Shown: piece after piece, positions 17,813 through 26,201 of the stretch
Layout: every line of letters begins with the position of its first letter
How positions within the stretch are numbered: the first letter of the stretch is position 1
Source of the DNA: an uncultured Bacteroidales bacterium
GTDB lineage: Bacteria; Bacteroidota; Bacteroidia; Bacteroidales; UBA932
NCBI GenBank assembly: GCA_944322605.1
Contig: CALUPD010000001.1
Span: forward strand, 124,001 to 188,000
Reading direction: 5' to 3'
Length of the DNA stretch: 64,000 nt
Position numbers and translations under genes: made by a program
Notes under the pieces: model-generated
What the model was told of the DNA's origin: nothing
The model's database searches: none
Seen by the model: only the letters and a program-made list of their open reading frames with translations

Positions 17813-18352
17813 TCATAAGGCATGGCGGATTTTGGACGCATAGTCCCAAAGCACCACCCCCACTGAGACCGAGACATTAAGGGAATGCTTGGTGCCGTAT
17901 TGGGGGATTTCCACCACTGTGTCGGCCATGTCGACCGCGCCCTGGAGGACGCCTTTGACTTCGTTGCCGAAGATGAAAGCGTATTTTTTTCCTGGCGACG
18001 GGCGGAATTCGTCGAGGCTGACCGAATTTTCCGCCTGCTCCACGGCTATTATTTCATAGCCCTGGGATTTTAAAGAGCGGACGGCTTCCATCGTGTCGCT
18101 GAAATACGACCAGTCGACCGAAAACTCGGCTCCCAAGGCGGATTTGTGTATTTCCGGGCTTGGCGGCACGGCTGAAATCCCGCATAATATCACGGATTCG
18201 GCGCGGAACGCGTCGGCTGTCCTGAATGCAGACCCTACGTTGTGCTGGCTTCTTACATTGTCGAGCACTACGGAAAAAGGCATCTTTTCCGTTTTCTTGA
18301 ACTCTTCTACGGAAAGGCGCCCTAATTCCGAATTCAGCAGTTTCCTGTTCAT
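17813..18352 (-). CDS. SpoU/TrmH-family RNA 2'-O-methyltransferase
   Basis: 179 residues from the ATG at 18352 (MNRKLLNSELGRL); the upstream extension in the same frame is unlike the family. It shows all three SpoU motifs: motif 1 VLDNVRSQHNVGSAFRTADAF, motif 2 AFIFGNEVKGV, motif 3 SLNVSVSVGVVLWDY. The SPOUT fold binds AdoMet in a deep knot and methylates ribose in tRNA or rRNA. The protein lacks an N-terminal L30e-like substrate-binding domain, which makes it more like minimal TrmH/TrmL than RlmB. The exact RNA target cannot be read from sequence. Confidence 0.9.
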   Translation of the reverse strand: MNRKLLNSELGRLSVEEFKKTEKMPFSVVLDNVRSQHNVGSAFRTADAFRAESVILCGISAVPPSPEIHKSALGAEFSVDWSYFSDTMEAVRSLKSQGYEIIAVEQAENSVSLDEFRPSPGKKYAFIFGNEVKGVLQGAVDMADTVVEIPQYGTKHSLNVSVSVGVVLWDYASKIRHAL

Positions 18353-18380
18353 GCGTAAATCGTTTTGCGTTTTAAGAACA

Positions 18381-18421
18381 AAGCCCCGGGCCGGGCCGGT
18401 TTTCCCGGTCATGCGGCCCAA
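18381..18421 (-). terminator. Possible terminator of fhs
   Basis: On the minus strand GGGCCG and CCGG segments pair across a GAAAA loop with CCGG and CGGCCC, giving a G/C-rich interrupted stem, followed by CTTTGTT. It starts about 25 bases after the fhs stop. The stem has an unpaired stretch, so the call is tentative. Confidence 0.4.
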
Positions 18422-18446
18422 GGCATGCCATAGGCGTGATGCAGGC

Positions 18447-20117
18447 TTAAAACAGCCCGGTTATGTTTCCTTCGCCGTCGATGTCTATATTGTTCGAAGA
18501 AGGTTCTTCAGGAAGACCCGGCATGCGCATGATGTCTCCCGTGATAGGTATCAGGAACCCTGCTCCTGACGCTATCTCTATTTCCCTCACTGTTATGATG
18601 AAGTCTTTCGGCCTTCCGAGGAGGGCAGGGTTGTCCGACAGGGATTTCTGCGTTTTCGCGACGCATACCGCGAGGTTTCCGAGGCCGAGGTCGTATGCTC
18701 GTTTGAGGTGCTGCTTGGCTTTGGGAGTGTAATCCACGGCAGTCGCGCCGTATATTTTCTTGGCTATTTTTTCTATTTTTTCTTCTATGCTGTCGTTAAG
18801 GTCGTAAAGCGGAGTGTACTTGGACTTGTTGTTGTCCACGATTTTGAGGACTTCTTCGGCGAGGCTTATGGCTCCTTCTCCGCCGTTTGCCCACACGTCC
18901 GCTACGGCTACCGGAACTCCGAGCTGTTTGCAGAAGTCCTTGATATATTCGATTTCTTCCGGAGTGTCGTTCGCGAACTTGTTGATTGCGACTACCGGAG
19001 CGAGATTGAATATCTTTATGTTTTCTATGTGTTTCTGGAGGTTTTCGATACCTTTTTTCAGATATGCGATGTCCGGAACTGCAAGGTCCTTGATGCTCAT
19101 TCCTCCATGGTATTTCAATGCCCTGACCGTGGCCACGAGGACTACTCCGTCAGGCGAAAGGTTTCCGAAGCGGCATTTTATGTCTAAGAATTTTTCGGCT
19201 CCGAGGTCGAATCCGAATCCGGCTTCCGTTATGGTATAGTCGCTGAGGGCCATTGCCGTTTTTGTGGCTACTATGGTGTTTGTTCCCTGCGCTATGTTTG
19301 CGAAAGGGCCTCCGTGTATGATGGCAGGCGTTCCTTCGAGAGTCTGCACGAGGTTCGGCTTTATGGCGTCTTTGAGCAGGGCCGCCATTGCTCCGTTCGC
19401 TTTAAGGTCCCTTGCATAAATCGGCTGCTTGTCGTAAGTGTAGCCGATGAATATGTTGCCTAACCTTTCTTTAAGATCGTCTATGTTGTTGGAGATGCAG
19501 AGTATGGCCATTATTTCGGATGCTGCCGTGATGTCGAATCCCGTTTCGCGAGGTATTCCGGAAGTGGTTCCGCCCAATCCGGCGACGATATGCCTTAGCG
19601 AACGGTCGTTCATGTCCATCACCCTTCTCCATGATATGGTCCTCGGGTCGAGGTTGAGCGAGTGCTTCTTGCTTTGGATGTTGTTGTCGATGAGAGCGGC
19701 CAGCAGGTTGTGGGCTTTTTCAACCGCGCTGAAGTCTCCGGTGAAATGGAGGTTGATGTCTTCCATTGGCAGCACCTGCGAGTAGCCGCCTCCGGTCGCC
19801 CCTCCTTTTATGCCGAATACAGGACCGAGGGATGGTTCCCTCAGCACCACGGTCGCTTTTTTGCCGAGCCTGTTAAGTCCTTGGGTAAGCCCGATCGAAA
19901 TCGTCGTCTTTCCTTCTCCGGCCGGAGTAGGGGATATGGCCGATACCAATATGAGCCTTGATCCGTGCTTGTCGTAGTCGTCCTTGTATTTGAGAGGAAG
20001 CTTCGCTTTGTATTTGCCGTAAAGCTCAAGGTCGTCCTGGTCCACGCCTAATTTTGCGGCAATTTCCGTTATGGGTTTCAGTTTTACGCTTTGCGCAATT
20101 TCAATATCAGATGCCAT
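18447..20117 (-). CDS. fhs: formate--tetrahydrofolate ligase
   Basis: 556 residues from the ATG at 20117 (MASDIEIAQSVKLKPI); this start sits just below a -7 box at 20148-20155. Fhs couples ATP, formate and tetrahydrofolate to 10-formyl-tetrahydrofolate and is reversible. Hallmarks are KLPLKYKDDYDKHGSRLILVSA, the nucleotide loop TPAGEGKTT, LREPSLGPVFGIKGGATGGGYSQV, INLHFTGD, and FDLGAEKFLDIKCR. Length matches the family. In a histidine-fermenting anaerobe the reverse reaction can yield ATP from C1 units donated by the hut operon (47.9-54.8 kb); direction of flux is inference. Confidence 0.97.
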   Translation of the reverse strand: MASDIEIAQSVKLKPITEIAAKLGVDQDDLELYGKYKAKLPLKYKDDYDKHGSRLILVSAISPTPAGEGKTTISIGLTQGLNRLGKKATVVLREPSLGPVFGIKGGATGGGYSQVLPMEDINLHFTGDFSAVEKAHNLLAALIDNNIQSKKHSLNLDPRTISWRRVMDMNDRSLRHIVAGLGGTTSGIPRETGFDITAASEIMAILCISNNIDDLKERLGNIFIGYTYDKQPIYARDLKANGAMAALLKDAIKPNLVQTLEGTPAIIHGGPFANIAQGTNTIVATKTAMALSDYTITEAGFGFDLGAEKFLDIKCRFGNLSPDGVVLVATVRALKYHGGMSIKDLAVPDIAYLKKGIENLQKHIENIKIFNLAPVVAINKFANDTPEEIEYIKDFCKQLGVPVAVADVWANGGEGAISLAEEVLKIVDNNKSKYTPLYDLNDSIEEKIEKIAKKIYGATAVDYTPKAKQHLKRAYDLGLGNLAVCVAKTQKSLSDNPALLGRPKDFIITVREIEIASGAGFLIPITGDIMRMPGLPEEPSSNNIDIDGEGNITGLF

Positions 20118-20132
20118 AATAAAAACATTTTG

Positions 20133-20140
20133 TAAATTTG
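20133..20140 (+). promoter_or_regulatory. -7 box of the rightward 20.2-22.9 kb operon
   Basis: TAAATTTG matches TAnnTTTG, 34 bases before the ATG at 20175, in the 57-base divergent interval with fhs. Confidence 0.5.
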
Positions 20141-20147
20141 TTCCTTG

Positions 20148-20155
20148 CAAATATA
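20148..20155 (-). promoter_or_regulatory. -7 box of fhs
   Basis: TATATTTG on the minus strand, 31-38 bases upstream of the fhs ATG at 20117. It overlaps the region of the divergent promoter, so the two units may compete. Confidence 0.55.
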
Positions 20156-20174
20156 GAAATTTTGATTTGAATTT

Positions 20175-21050
20175 ATGCAGAACGCGCAAAAAGAAGATGA
20201 TTTCAAGATCCTTGCCGGAAAGATTGCCGACTTGCTTTCCAAAAGCGCGAAGGATTATGAATCGAGGTTGAAATTGGCTGAGAATGTCATAAGAAACCTT
20301 TTGCTCAGGGTCGAGTCCCTTGAAAATGCGGTGAGCATGCTTGAAAGGAAAACGGACGAGGCCGGAGCTGCCGGCATGCCGGATTACGGAGTCATTGATG
20401 ACGAGGACGGAATACCGCTTGTGATAAACGGCGTGATCCAGGAACAGAAAGACGGGGATGAAGACGTTCCTGAAGACTCCCGGACCATGGTTTATGAAGA
20501 TGCAGCCTGCGGCGGTCCCGTGATTGAAGATGTTTCAGCGGTCGAAGACGGCATGCGCGGCCCTGAAACCCGTGCCGGCCGAATTTTGCATGAAGAACCT
20601 GAGCCTGCGCATGCCCGTGGCATGCAGGACGGGTACATGGAATCAGATGAGCCGGAATCAGGTGACGGCCAAGGCCCTGATACGGGAAGCCATGCTGATG
20701 AGGACCCGCAGGCGGCGGAAGGGCAGCCGGTGAAAAGGCTCAGGTACGAAGAGCTTTCCCTGTTCGACATTCCCGGTCCGGAATCGTCCCCTTCATGGAA
20801 GACCGACATGCCCGGACCTTATATCACGCACATATCGCATGGCATAAGCATAAATGACAAGATACGCTATATAAACGAATTGTTCGGAGGCGATTCTTCG
20901 CTTTACCGCGAAGTGGTCGGGCATTTGGATGAATTGCCGGCTTTTGCGGAAGCGGAATCGTATCTTAATGCAAGGTTTCCCGAGTGGAATCCGGATTCCG
21001 ATGCCGTTTACGGTTTCTATATGGCAATAAGACGAAAATTAAGGGCTTGA
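20175..21050 (+). CDS. Coiled-coil / acidic linker / conserved C-terminal domain protein
   Basis: A 291-residue protein with three parts. Residues 1-60 are helical with heptad character (IADLLSKSAKDYES, AENVIRNLLLRVESLENAVSML) and likely a coiled coil. Residues ~60-215 are strongly acidic and low in hydrophobics, so probably disordered; the DNA here contains five GCATGC palindromes. Residues ~220-291 form a compact helical domain (SINDKIRYINELFGGDSSLYREVV, FAEAESYLNARFPEWN, YGFYMAIRRKLRA) that looks conserved. I do not recognise a named family. It is the first gene of a run with rsmI (one base between) and a helix-hairpin-helix gene. Confidence 0.75.
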   Translation: MQNAQKEDDFKILAGKIADLLSKSAKDYESRLKLAENVIRNLLLRVESLENAVSMLERKTDEAGAAGMPDYGVIDDEDGIPLVINGVIQEQKDGDEDVPEDSRTMVYEDAACGGPVIEDVSAVEDGMRGPETRAGRILHEEPEPAHARGMQDGYMESDEPESGDGQGPDTGSHADEDPQAAEGQPVKRLRYEELSLFDIPGPESSPSWKTDMPGPYITHISHGISINDKIRYINELFGGDSSLYREVVGHLDELPAFAEAESYLNARFPEWNPDSDAVYGFYMAIRRKLRA

Positions 21051-21051
21051 T

Positions 21052-21765
21052 ATGTCGAAATTATACATAGTGCCTACCCCTGTAGGCAATCTTGAGGACA
21101 TGACCCTCAGGGCAATAAGGATATTGAAGGAAGCGGATCTGATTCTTGCCGAAGACACGCGCACCAGTTCCGTGCTGCTCAAGCATTATGGCATAGGGAC
21201 GAGGATGGAATCGCATCATAAGTTCAACGAACACAAGACGGCGGGAGCGGTATGCGAAAAGATACTCTCAGGGCTCACTGTGGCCCTTATAAGCGATGCC
21301 GGCACCCCGGGGATTTCCGATCCGGGATTCCTTCTTGTAAGGACGTGCCGCGACGCCGGTGTCGAGGTCGAGACATTGCCAGGTCCTACGGCTTTTGTCC
21401 CTGCTCTCGTGAACTCGGGATTCCCTTGCGACAGATTCTGTTTCGAAGGATTCCTTCCCGTCAAGAAGGGGAGGCAGACAAGGTTGAGGATATTGGCGGA
21501 AGAGGCGCGCACGATGATTTTCTACGAGTCTCCTTACCGGCTTGTTAAAACGCTGGAACAGCTTGCCGATGTTTTCGGAGCTGAAAGGCGCGCTTGCGTG
21601 TCGAGGGAACTTACGAAGAAATTCGAAGAAAACAGAAGGGGAACGCTTGCCGAACTTGCCGCGTGGTATGGCAAGAACGCTCCGAAAGGAGAAATAGTCT
21701 TGGTAGTGGAAGGAAAGGACGAGAAGGGGAAAGGCTATGAAACCGAAGATCAGGAAGAACAATAG
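21052..21765 (+). CDS. rsmI: 16S rRNA (cytidine-1402-2'-O)-methyltransferase
   Basis: A 237-residue AdoMet-dependent methyltransferase of the tetrapyrrole-methylase fold. RsmI modifies the ribose of C1402 in the 16S rRNA decoding centre. The N-terminal LYIVPTPVGNLEDMTLRAI, the AEDTRTSSVLLKHYGI stretch and SDAGTPGISDPGFLLV are diagnostic, followed by PGPTAFVPALVNSGFP and ESPYRLVKTLEQL. The usual ~280-residue RsmI has a longer C-terminus; this one stops after the core domain, as many Bacteroidota versions do. It starts one base after the upstream gene and overlaps the next gene by 29 bases. Confidence 0.95.
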   Translation: MSKLYIVPTPVGNLEDMTLRAIRILKEADLILAEDTRTSSVLLKHYGIGTRMESHHKFNEHKTAGAVCEKILSGLTVALISDAGTPGISDPGFLLVRTCRDAGVEVETLPGPTAFVPALVNSGFPCDRFCFEGFLPVKKGRQTRLRILAEEARTMIFYESPYRLVKTLEQLADVFGAERRACVSRELTKKFEENRRGTLAELAAWYGKNAPKGEIVLVVEGKDEKGKGYETEDQEEQ

Positions 21766-22918
21766 GGAAAAGGAAAGAGAATGCGATGATAATGTCCGGC
21801 ATGTCGATGCCGGCCTGTTTTCCGGTATCGGCATGCCGGATTCCCGGTCCGGACATTCCGGCAGCTGCGGAAGCGGGGAATGCGCGGAAGAGAACGGATA
21901 TTCCCGGGTCGGAAAACCTTCAGGGGTGAAAAGGGCGACCGCGCTCATGATTGCTGTGCTTGTCCTGATACAGGTACTTGTATATGTTTTCAAGGTCGTC
22001 CCTGAGAAAAACAAGGCATGCGGCGATGCCTTTGCAGGCCGTTCTGCTGACAGCATTGTTTCATTGCCTGCCGCCGGAAAGCCGGCGCCTGAAAAATCAC
22101 TGTTCGAATTCGATCCTAATTCCATAGACAGTTCCGGGCTTTTGAAGCTCGGCTTTTCTCCGGCCCAGGCGTCGTCGATCATCAAATACAGGCGGAAAGG
22201 CGGAAATTTCAGGAAGCCCGAGGACTTTTCAAGGCTTTATGTCGTAAGCGAAAGGAAATACCGTGAATTGGAATCTTATATAAAAATTCCTGTCCGTAAG
22301 GAGCCTGGCGGGCAGGTCGTCCGTGACGGCGCCGCGCGCAAAGGCGCATGGCTTTTAAGGAGCGGGGATGGTTCGCTCCAGGCAAGGGCCATTGGCAGTG
22401 GCGGCATGCATGATCCGGGAGTCCGGAGCCGTGATTTTGACATGCGGGCCGAAGGCGGATGGAGAACGGAGGGCGCTGGTTGCGGAAGCGTATCGTCGGG
22501 CAGGACTCCGTCCCGCCGCGCCGCTGTCGACATAAATGCCGCAGGGGCGGAGGCTTTGGACTCCCTTCCGGGAATAGGGAAATATTTTGCTGCTAAAATA
22601 ATGGAATACCGCAGCAGGCTCGGCGGTTTCTCTTCTGCGGACCAGCTTTTGGAAATCGAAGGGTTCGGAAAAGAACGTCTTGAAAGGCTGCGGGACAGGA
22701 TAACGGTTTCGGAATTCGCGAAAATAAATCTTATGACCGCCGATTCGGCGTTCATGGCCGCGCATCCGTACATAGGAGGTTACAGGTACAGGGCCATAAG
22801 GTTTTTCATATCCTACATGCGGTCTCATGGAAAGGATTCGGTCCGCATGGAGGACATTCTTGCAAACGATGTCATAGTCACTGACAAAGCCGCCTATCTG
22901 CTGGAAATCTTCGAATAA
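21737..22918 (+). CDS. Membrane-anchored helix-hairpin-helix (ComEA-like) protein
   Basis: 393 residues. Residues 1-65 are cytoplasmic, basic then Gly/Ser-rich; residues ~67-87 form one transmembrane helix (TALMIAVLVLIQVLVYVF). Outside it are three helix-hairpin-helix-type repeats: residues ~125-175 (LFEFDPNSIDSSGLLKLGF), ~260-325 (VDINAAGAEALDSLPGIGKYFAAKI with IEGFGKERLERL), and ~330-393. A low-complexity Gly/Arg-rich linker separates the first and second. The family resembles the DNA receptor ComEA, and Bacteroidota often carry such proteins. DNA binding or uptake is inference. The 5' end overlaps rsmI by 29 bases. Confidence 0.78.
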   Translation: MKPKIRKNNREKERECDDNVRHVDAGLFSGIGMPDSRSGHSGSCGSGECAEENGYSRVGKPSGVKRATALMIAVLVLIQVLVYVFKVVPEKNKACGDAFAGRSADSIVSLPAAGKPAPEKSLFEFDPNSIDSSGLLKLGFSPAQASSIIKYRRKGGNFRKPEDFSRLYVVSERKYRELESYIKIPVRKEPGGQVVRDGAARKGAWLLRSGDGSLQARAIGSGGMHDPGVRSRDFDMRAEGGWRTEGAGCGSVSSGRTPSRRAAVDINAAGAEALDSLPGIGKYFAAKIMEYRSRLGGFSSADQLLEIEGFGKERLERLRDRITVSEFAKINLMTADSAFMAAHPYIGGYRYRAIRFFISYMRSHGKDSVRMEDILANDVIVTDKAAYLLEIFE

Positions 22919-23007
22919 TCCTGCGCGAGGGTTTTGCCGGATTTCCGGAAGGCGGACGGCTCGTGCATTATTCCTTGCGAATCCATACGTATTTGTCCGA
23001 GTTTGTA

Positions 23008-23015
23008 TATCTTTG
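23008..23015 (+). promoter_or_regulatory. -7 box of the ABC exporter genes
   Basis: TATCTTTG matches TAnnTTTG, 33 bases ahead of the ATG at 23049. Confidence 0.5.
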
Positions 23016-23048
23016 TAAGCGTTAAAAACAACCATTCAATAAACCAAT

Positions 23049-23969
23049 ATGAACAACATCATTTCTTGCAAGAATGTTGTCAAGAGATTCGGAAGCCATA
23101 CCGCGCTCAATTCGGTAAACGTGGATGTTCCGGAAGGCAAAATATACGGGCTTCTCGGCCCGAACGGAGCCGGAAAGACGACATTGATCAGGATTATCAA
23201 CCATATAACGGTCCCGGATTCAGGCGAGGTCGTTTTCAACGGGCACCCCCTTACGTCGAAGGACGTGCTGGACATAGGATACCTTCCTGAGGAACGCGGC
23301 CTTTATAAAAAAATGAAAGTAGGCGAGCAGGCCATATACCTCGCGCGCCTGAAAGGAATGAGTCGCAACGACGCCATGGAAGAATTGAAAAAATGGTTCG
23401 TGGAATTCGGCATACAGAGCTGGTGGAACAGGAAGGTGGAGGAACTGTCGAAAGGAATGGCGCAGAAAGTGCAGTTCATCATAACGGTGCTGCACAAGCC
23501 TTCTTTGCTGATTCTCGACGAGCCGTTTTCGGGATTCGATCCGGTAAACGCGCAGATAGTGCGCAACCAGATTCTCAAGTTGAAGGAAAACGGTTCCACC
23601 ATAATACTTTCCACCCATAACATGGAATCCGTGGAAGAACTCTGCGACAACATAACGCTCATCAACAAGTCCAATGTCGTGATTCAGGGAAGCGTGGATG
23701 AGATACGCCGCGAATACGGCAACAATCATGTAGAAGTGCTTTACCGCTCCCAGTCTCCGGCTGCAATATCAGGGAACGGGCAGGTAAGCGTTATCAGCGA
23801 CGAGGAATACAAGAGCGTCAGGAGGATGGTGCTTGGCGTGGACGGGAAAATAGTTTCTTCGGAACTGCTCGGCCTGTTGGTTTCCAACAATATAGACGTC
23901 GTGTCCTATCGCGAGCTGATGCCGAGGATGAATGATATATTTATTAAACTCGTAACACAAGGAAAATAA
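23049..23969 (+). CDS. ABC transporter ATP-binding protein (NatA-like)
   Basis: A 306-residue ATPase. Walker A is LLGPNGAGKTTLIR, the signature motif reads ELSKGMAQKVQF (the LSKGM form typical of ABC-2 exporters such as NatA), and Walker B is LLILDEPFSGFDP followed by the switch His in STHNMES. Residues ~225-306 form the C-terminal extension common in NatA-like ATPases. One base separates it from the permease, so the pair is certainly one exporter. Possible substrates include Na+, lipids or antibiotics; none can be chosen. Confidence 0.92.
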   Translation: MNNIISCKNVVKRFGSHTALNSVNVDVPEGKIYGLLGPNGAGKTTLIRIINHITVPDSGEVVFNGHPLTSKDVLDIGYLPEERGLYKKMKVGEQAIYLARLKGMSRNDAMEELKKWFVEFGIQSWWNRKVEELSKGMAQKVQFIITVLHKPSLLILDEPFSGFDPVNAQIVRNQILKLKENGSTIILSTHNMESVEELCDNITLINKSNVVIQGSVDEIRREYGNNHVEVLYRSQSPAAISGNGQVSVISDEEYKSVRRMVLGVDGKIVSSELLGLLVSNNIDVVSYRELMPRMNDIFIKLVTQGK

Positions 23970-23970
23970 A

Positions 23971-25338
23971 ATGGATCTGAAAAAAATATCGGTTATCATA
24001 TCCCGTGAATTCGTCACGAGAGTGAAGAAAAAATCATTCATAATAACGACAATAGTCACTCCGATACTTTTTGTCGCCCTTATGTTCATCCCGTCTTTGG
24101 TCATGCTTTATTCGGAAGATACGGGAGAGGTGAAGAAAGTCATGATAGTGGACGAATCCGGCTGCCTGGAAAACGCTTTCGAAGGCCGCGAGGAGATAGA
24201 CGGCTACAGGTTCATAGTGCAGGAATACTTTACTATCAAAGAGGCCCGTTCGATGTTCGACAGCCTCGGCGTATATGCGTTGGTAGGAGTCTCCCCGATG
24301 GACGAAAACGGCAATGTCACTGCGGTCTCCTACAGCCGCAGCAAGGTGAACGTCGACTTCCAGCGGTTGGTGACGGAGAATATTTCCAAGGTTTTCAGGG
24401 ATTTGAAGCTGTCCAAGTACGATATTGAAAATGTGGACGATCTGCTTTCGGATGCAAGGTACGACGTTCCATTGAAGACAATAACGATCGACGATGAAGG
24501 GAAAGACAAGGTCGACATAGTGGAAATTTACATGGCAATATCGTATGTTGCCACGTTCCTTATATACATATTCATATTCTCGTTCGGAAGCATGGTCATG
24601 CGAGGTGTCATAGAGGAAAAGACCAACAGGATAGTAGAAGTCATAATATCTTCAGTGCGTCCGGTAGAACTCATGCTCGGCAAAATCATAGGGGTCGCTT
24701 CGGTAGCGATTACGCAGTGCTGCATATGGGTGGTATTCATAGGTATAATAGTTTTTGGAGTGAAGTCTTTCATAGGCTTCGACCAGGTGCAGGAAGTGCT
24801 TGCGGCGCAGCAGGCCGCCGGTACGGAACAGGTCGTAGGGATGGAGTCTCTCTCGTCCATACAGCAGGAATTGGCGGGCGATCCTGAAATGATGGAAATC
24901 ATAGGCATGATAGGGGATATAAATTTCGGATTCATATTCCTGTCGTTCGTGCTGTATTTCATTTTGGGCTACCTGCTTTATTCGTCAATGTTCGCGGCAA
25001 TCGGCAGCGCGGTCGAAAACGAAACCGATACGAACCAGTTCATGATGCCAGTCACGATACCTCTTATCGTAGGGCTTGTCATGATGATGCACACGTTCAA
25101 TTATCCTGACAGTTCCTTGTCGTTCTGGGGTTCGATAATTCCGTTTACCTCCCCTATGGTGATGATGGCGAGGGTTCCGTTCGGGGTGCCGATGTGGGAA
25201 TACGCATTGTCTCTCGGATTGCTTGCCGTCACTTTCCTCGGCATCACATGGCTGTCTGCGAAGATTTACCGCACGGGAATACTGATGTACGGCAAAAAGC
25301 CTTCATGGAAGGATTTGTGGAAATGGATCAAATATTGA
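23971..25338 (+). CDS. ABC-2 type permease (NatB-like)
   Basis: A 455-residue permease with one N-terminal helix (residues ~25-45), a large extracytoplasmic domain (~50-185), then five or six helices in the C-terminal half. The layout, including the motif MRGVIEEKTNRIVEVIISSVRPVELMLGKIIG, is typical of NatB/ABC2_membrane_3 permeases that pair with NatA-type ATPases. A Gln/Glu-rich loop around residues 265-310 (VQEVLAAQQAAGTEQVV) separates helices three and four. The partner ATPase gene ends two bases upstream. Confidence 0.9.
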   Translation: MDLKKISVIISREFVTRVKKKSFIITTIVTPILFVALMFIPSLVMLYSEDTGEVKKVMIVDESGCLENAFEGREEIDGYRFIVQEYFTIKEARSMFDSLGVYALVGVSPMDENGNVTAVSYSRSKVNVDFQRLVTENISKVFRDLKLSKYDIENVDDLLSDARYDVPLKTITIDDEGKDKVDIVEIYMAISYVATFLIYIFIFSFGSMVMRGVIEEKTNRIVEVIISSVRPVELMLGKIIGVASVAITQCCIWVVFIGIIVFGVKSFIGFDQVQEVLAAQQAAGTEQVVGMESLSSIQQELAGDPEMMEIIGMIGDINFGFIFLSFVLYFILGYLLYSSMFAAIGSAVENETDTNQFMMPVTIPLIVGLVMMMHTFNYPDSSLSFWGSIIPFTSPMVMMARVPFGVPMWEYALSLGLLAVTFLGITWLSAKIYRTGILMYGKKPSWKDLWKWIKY

Positions 25339-25390
25339 TTAATGGGCTCTGGCGGATTTCGCGGCGGCCCGTTGGATTAGTTCTGTTGCG

Positions 25391-26179
25391 ATGATTGGAG
25401 TTTTCGATTCCGGGGTAGGCGGCCTTTCCGTATTTCGGGAAATATACAGGCTGATGCCGGCGGAGGAATATATTTACATAGCCGATTCGGCGCATTGCCC
25501 TTACGGGTCCAAGCCTGCTTCTGAAATAACGGAAAGGGCGGCGCGCATTTCCGAATACCTCATCAGGTCCGGCTGCCGCATGATAGTGGCTGCCTGCAAC
25601 ACGGCTACGGCAGCGGCCATAAGCTATTTAAGGAAAAATTATCCCGATACCGTGTTTGTCGGCATGGAGCCTGCCGTAAAGCCTGCCGCCACATCGACAG
25701 AAAGCGGCGTGATAGGGGTTCTTGCAACAAAAGGCACTTTGTGCGGGGAACTGTACCACAATACGCTCGCGCGTTTCGCCTCCGGTGTGTCTGTAGTTGA
25801 GACGATAGGTGAAGGCCTTGTGGAAATAGTCGAAAGCGGGCAATGTTCATCTGAAAAGGCCGAATCGCTTTTGCGCAAGTATATCGGGCCTATGATTGAC
25901 ACCGGTGCTGACAAGATAGTGTTGGGCTGCACGCACTATCCTTTCCTTGCAGGAACCATAAGGAAACTGTACGGGGATTCGGTCGGGCTTGTCGATCCTG
26001 CTCCTGCCATAGCGTCGAGATGCGAATATCTTGTAAGGGAGCATTCGCTTTCATCTCCTGGCAGCAGGCTGATGTTCTGCACGACCGGGCGCAACGCCGG
26101 AATACTTGAGGACATGGTCCGTGCGAATTTTTCCGGCATTGAAGCAAGGCATCCGGAGTTTAAAACGATAGTAATATAA
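25391..26179 (+). CDS. murI: glutamate racemase
   Basis: A 262-residue cofactor-independent racemase that makes D-glutamate for peptidoglycan. IGVFDSGVGGLSV holds the conserved Asp6 and substrate loop, Cys69 in VAACNTATAAA is one catalytic cysteine, and the second lies in VLGCTHYPFL. PYGSK at ~38-41 is also typical. Length matches the family. It begins 52 bases after the ABC permease and ends 22 bases before the subtilase gene; it is likely expressed with one of these neighbours, but no shared function is seen. Confidence 0.96.
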   Translation: MIGVFDSGVGGLSVFREIYRLMPAEEYIYIADSAHCPYGSKPASEITERAARISEYLIRSGCRMIVAACNTATAAAISYLRKNYPDTVFVGMEPAVKPAATSTESGVIGVLATKGTLCGELYHNTLARFASGVSVVETIGEGLVEIVESGQCSSEKAESLLRKYIGPMIDTGADKIVLGCTHYPFLAGTIRKLYGDSVGLVDPAPAIASRCEYLVREHSLSSPGSRLMFCTTGRNAGILEDMVRANFSGIEARHPEFKTIVI

Positions 26180-26201
26180 TAAGAATCATAAAATTGCATA
26201 C

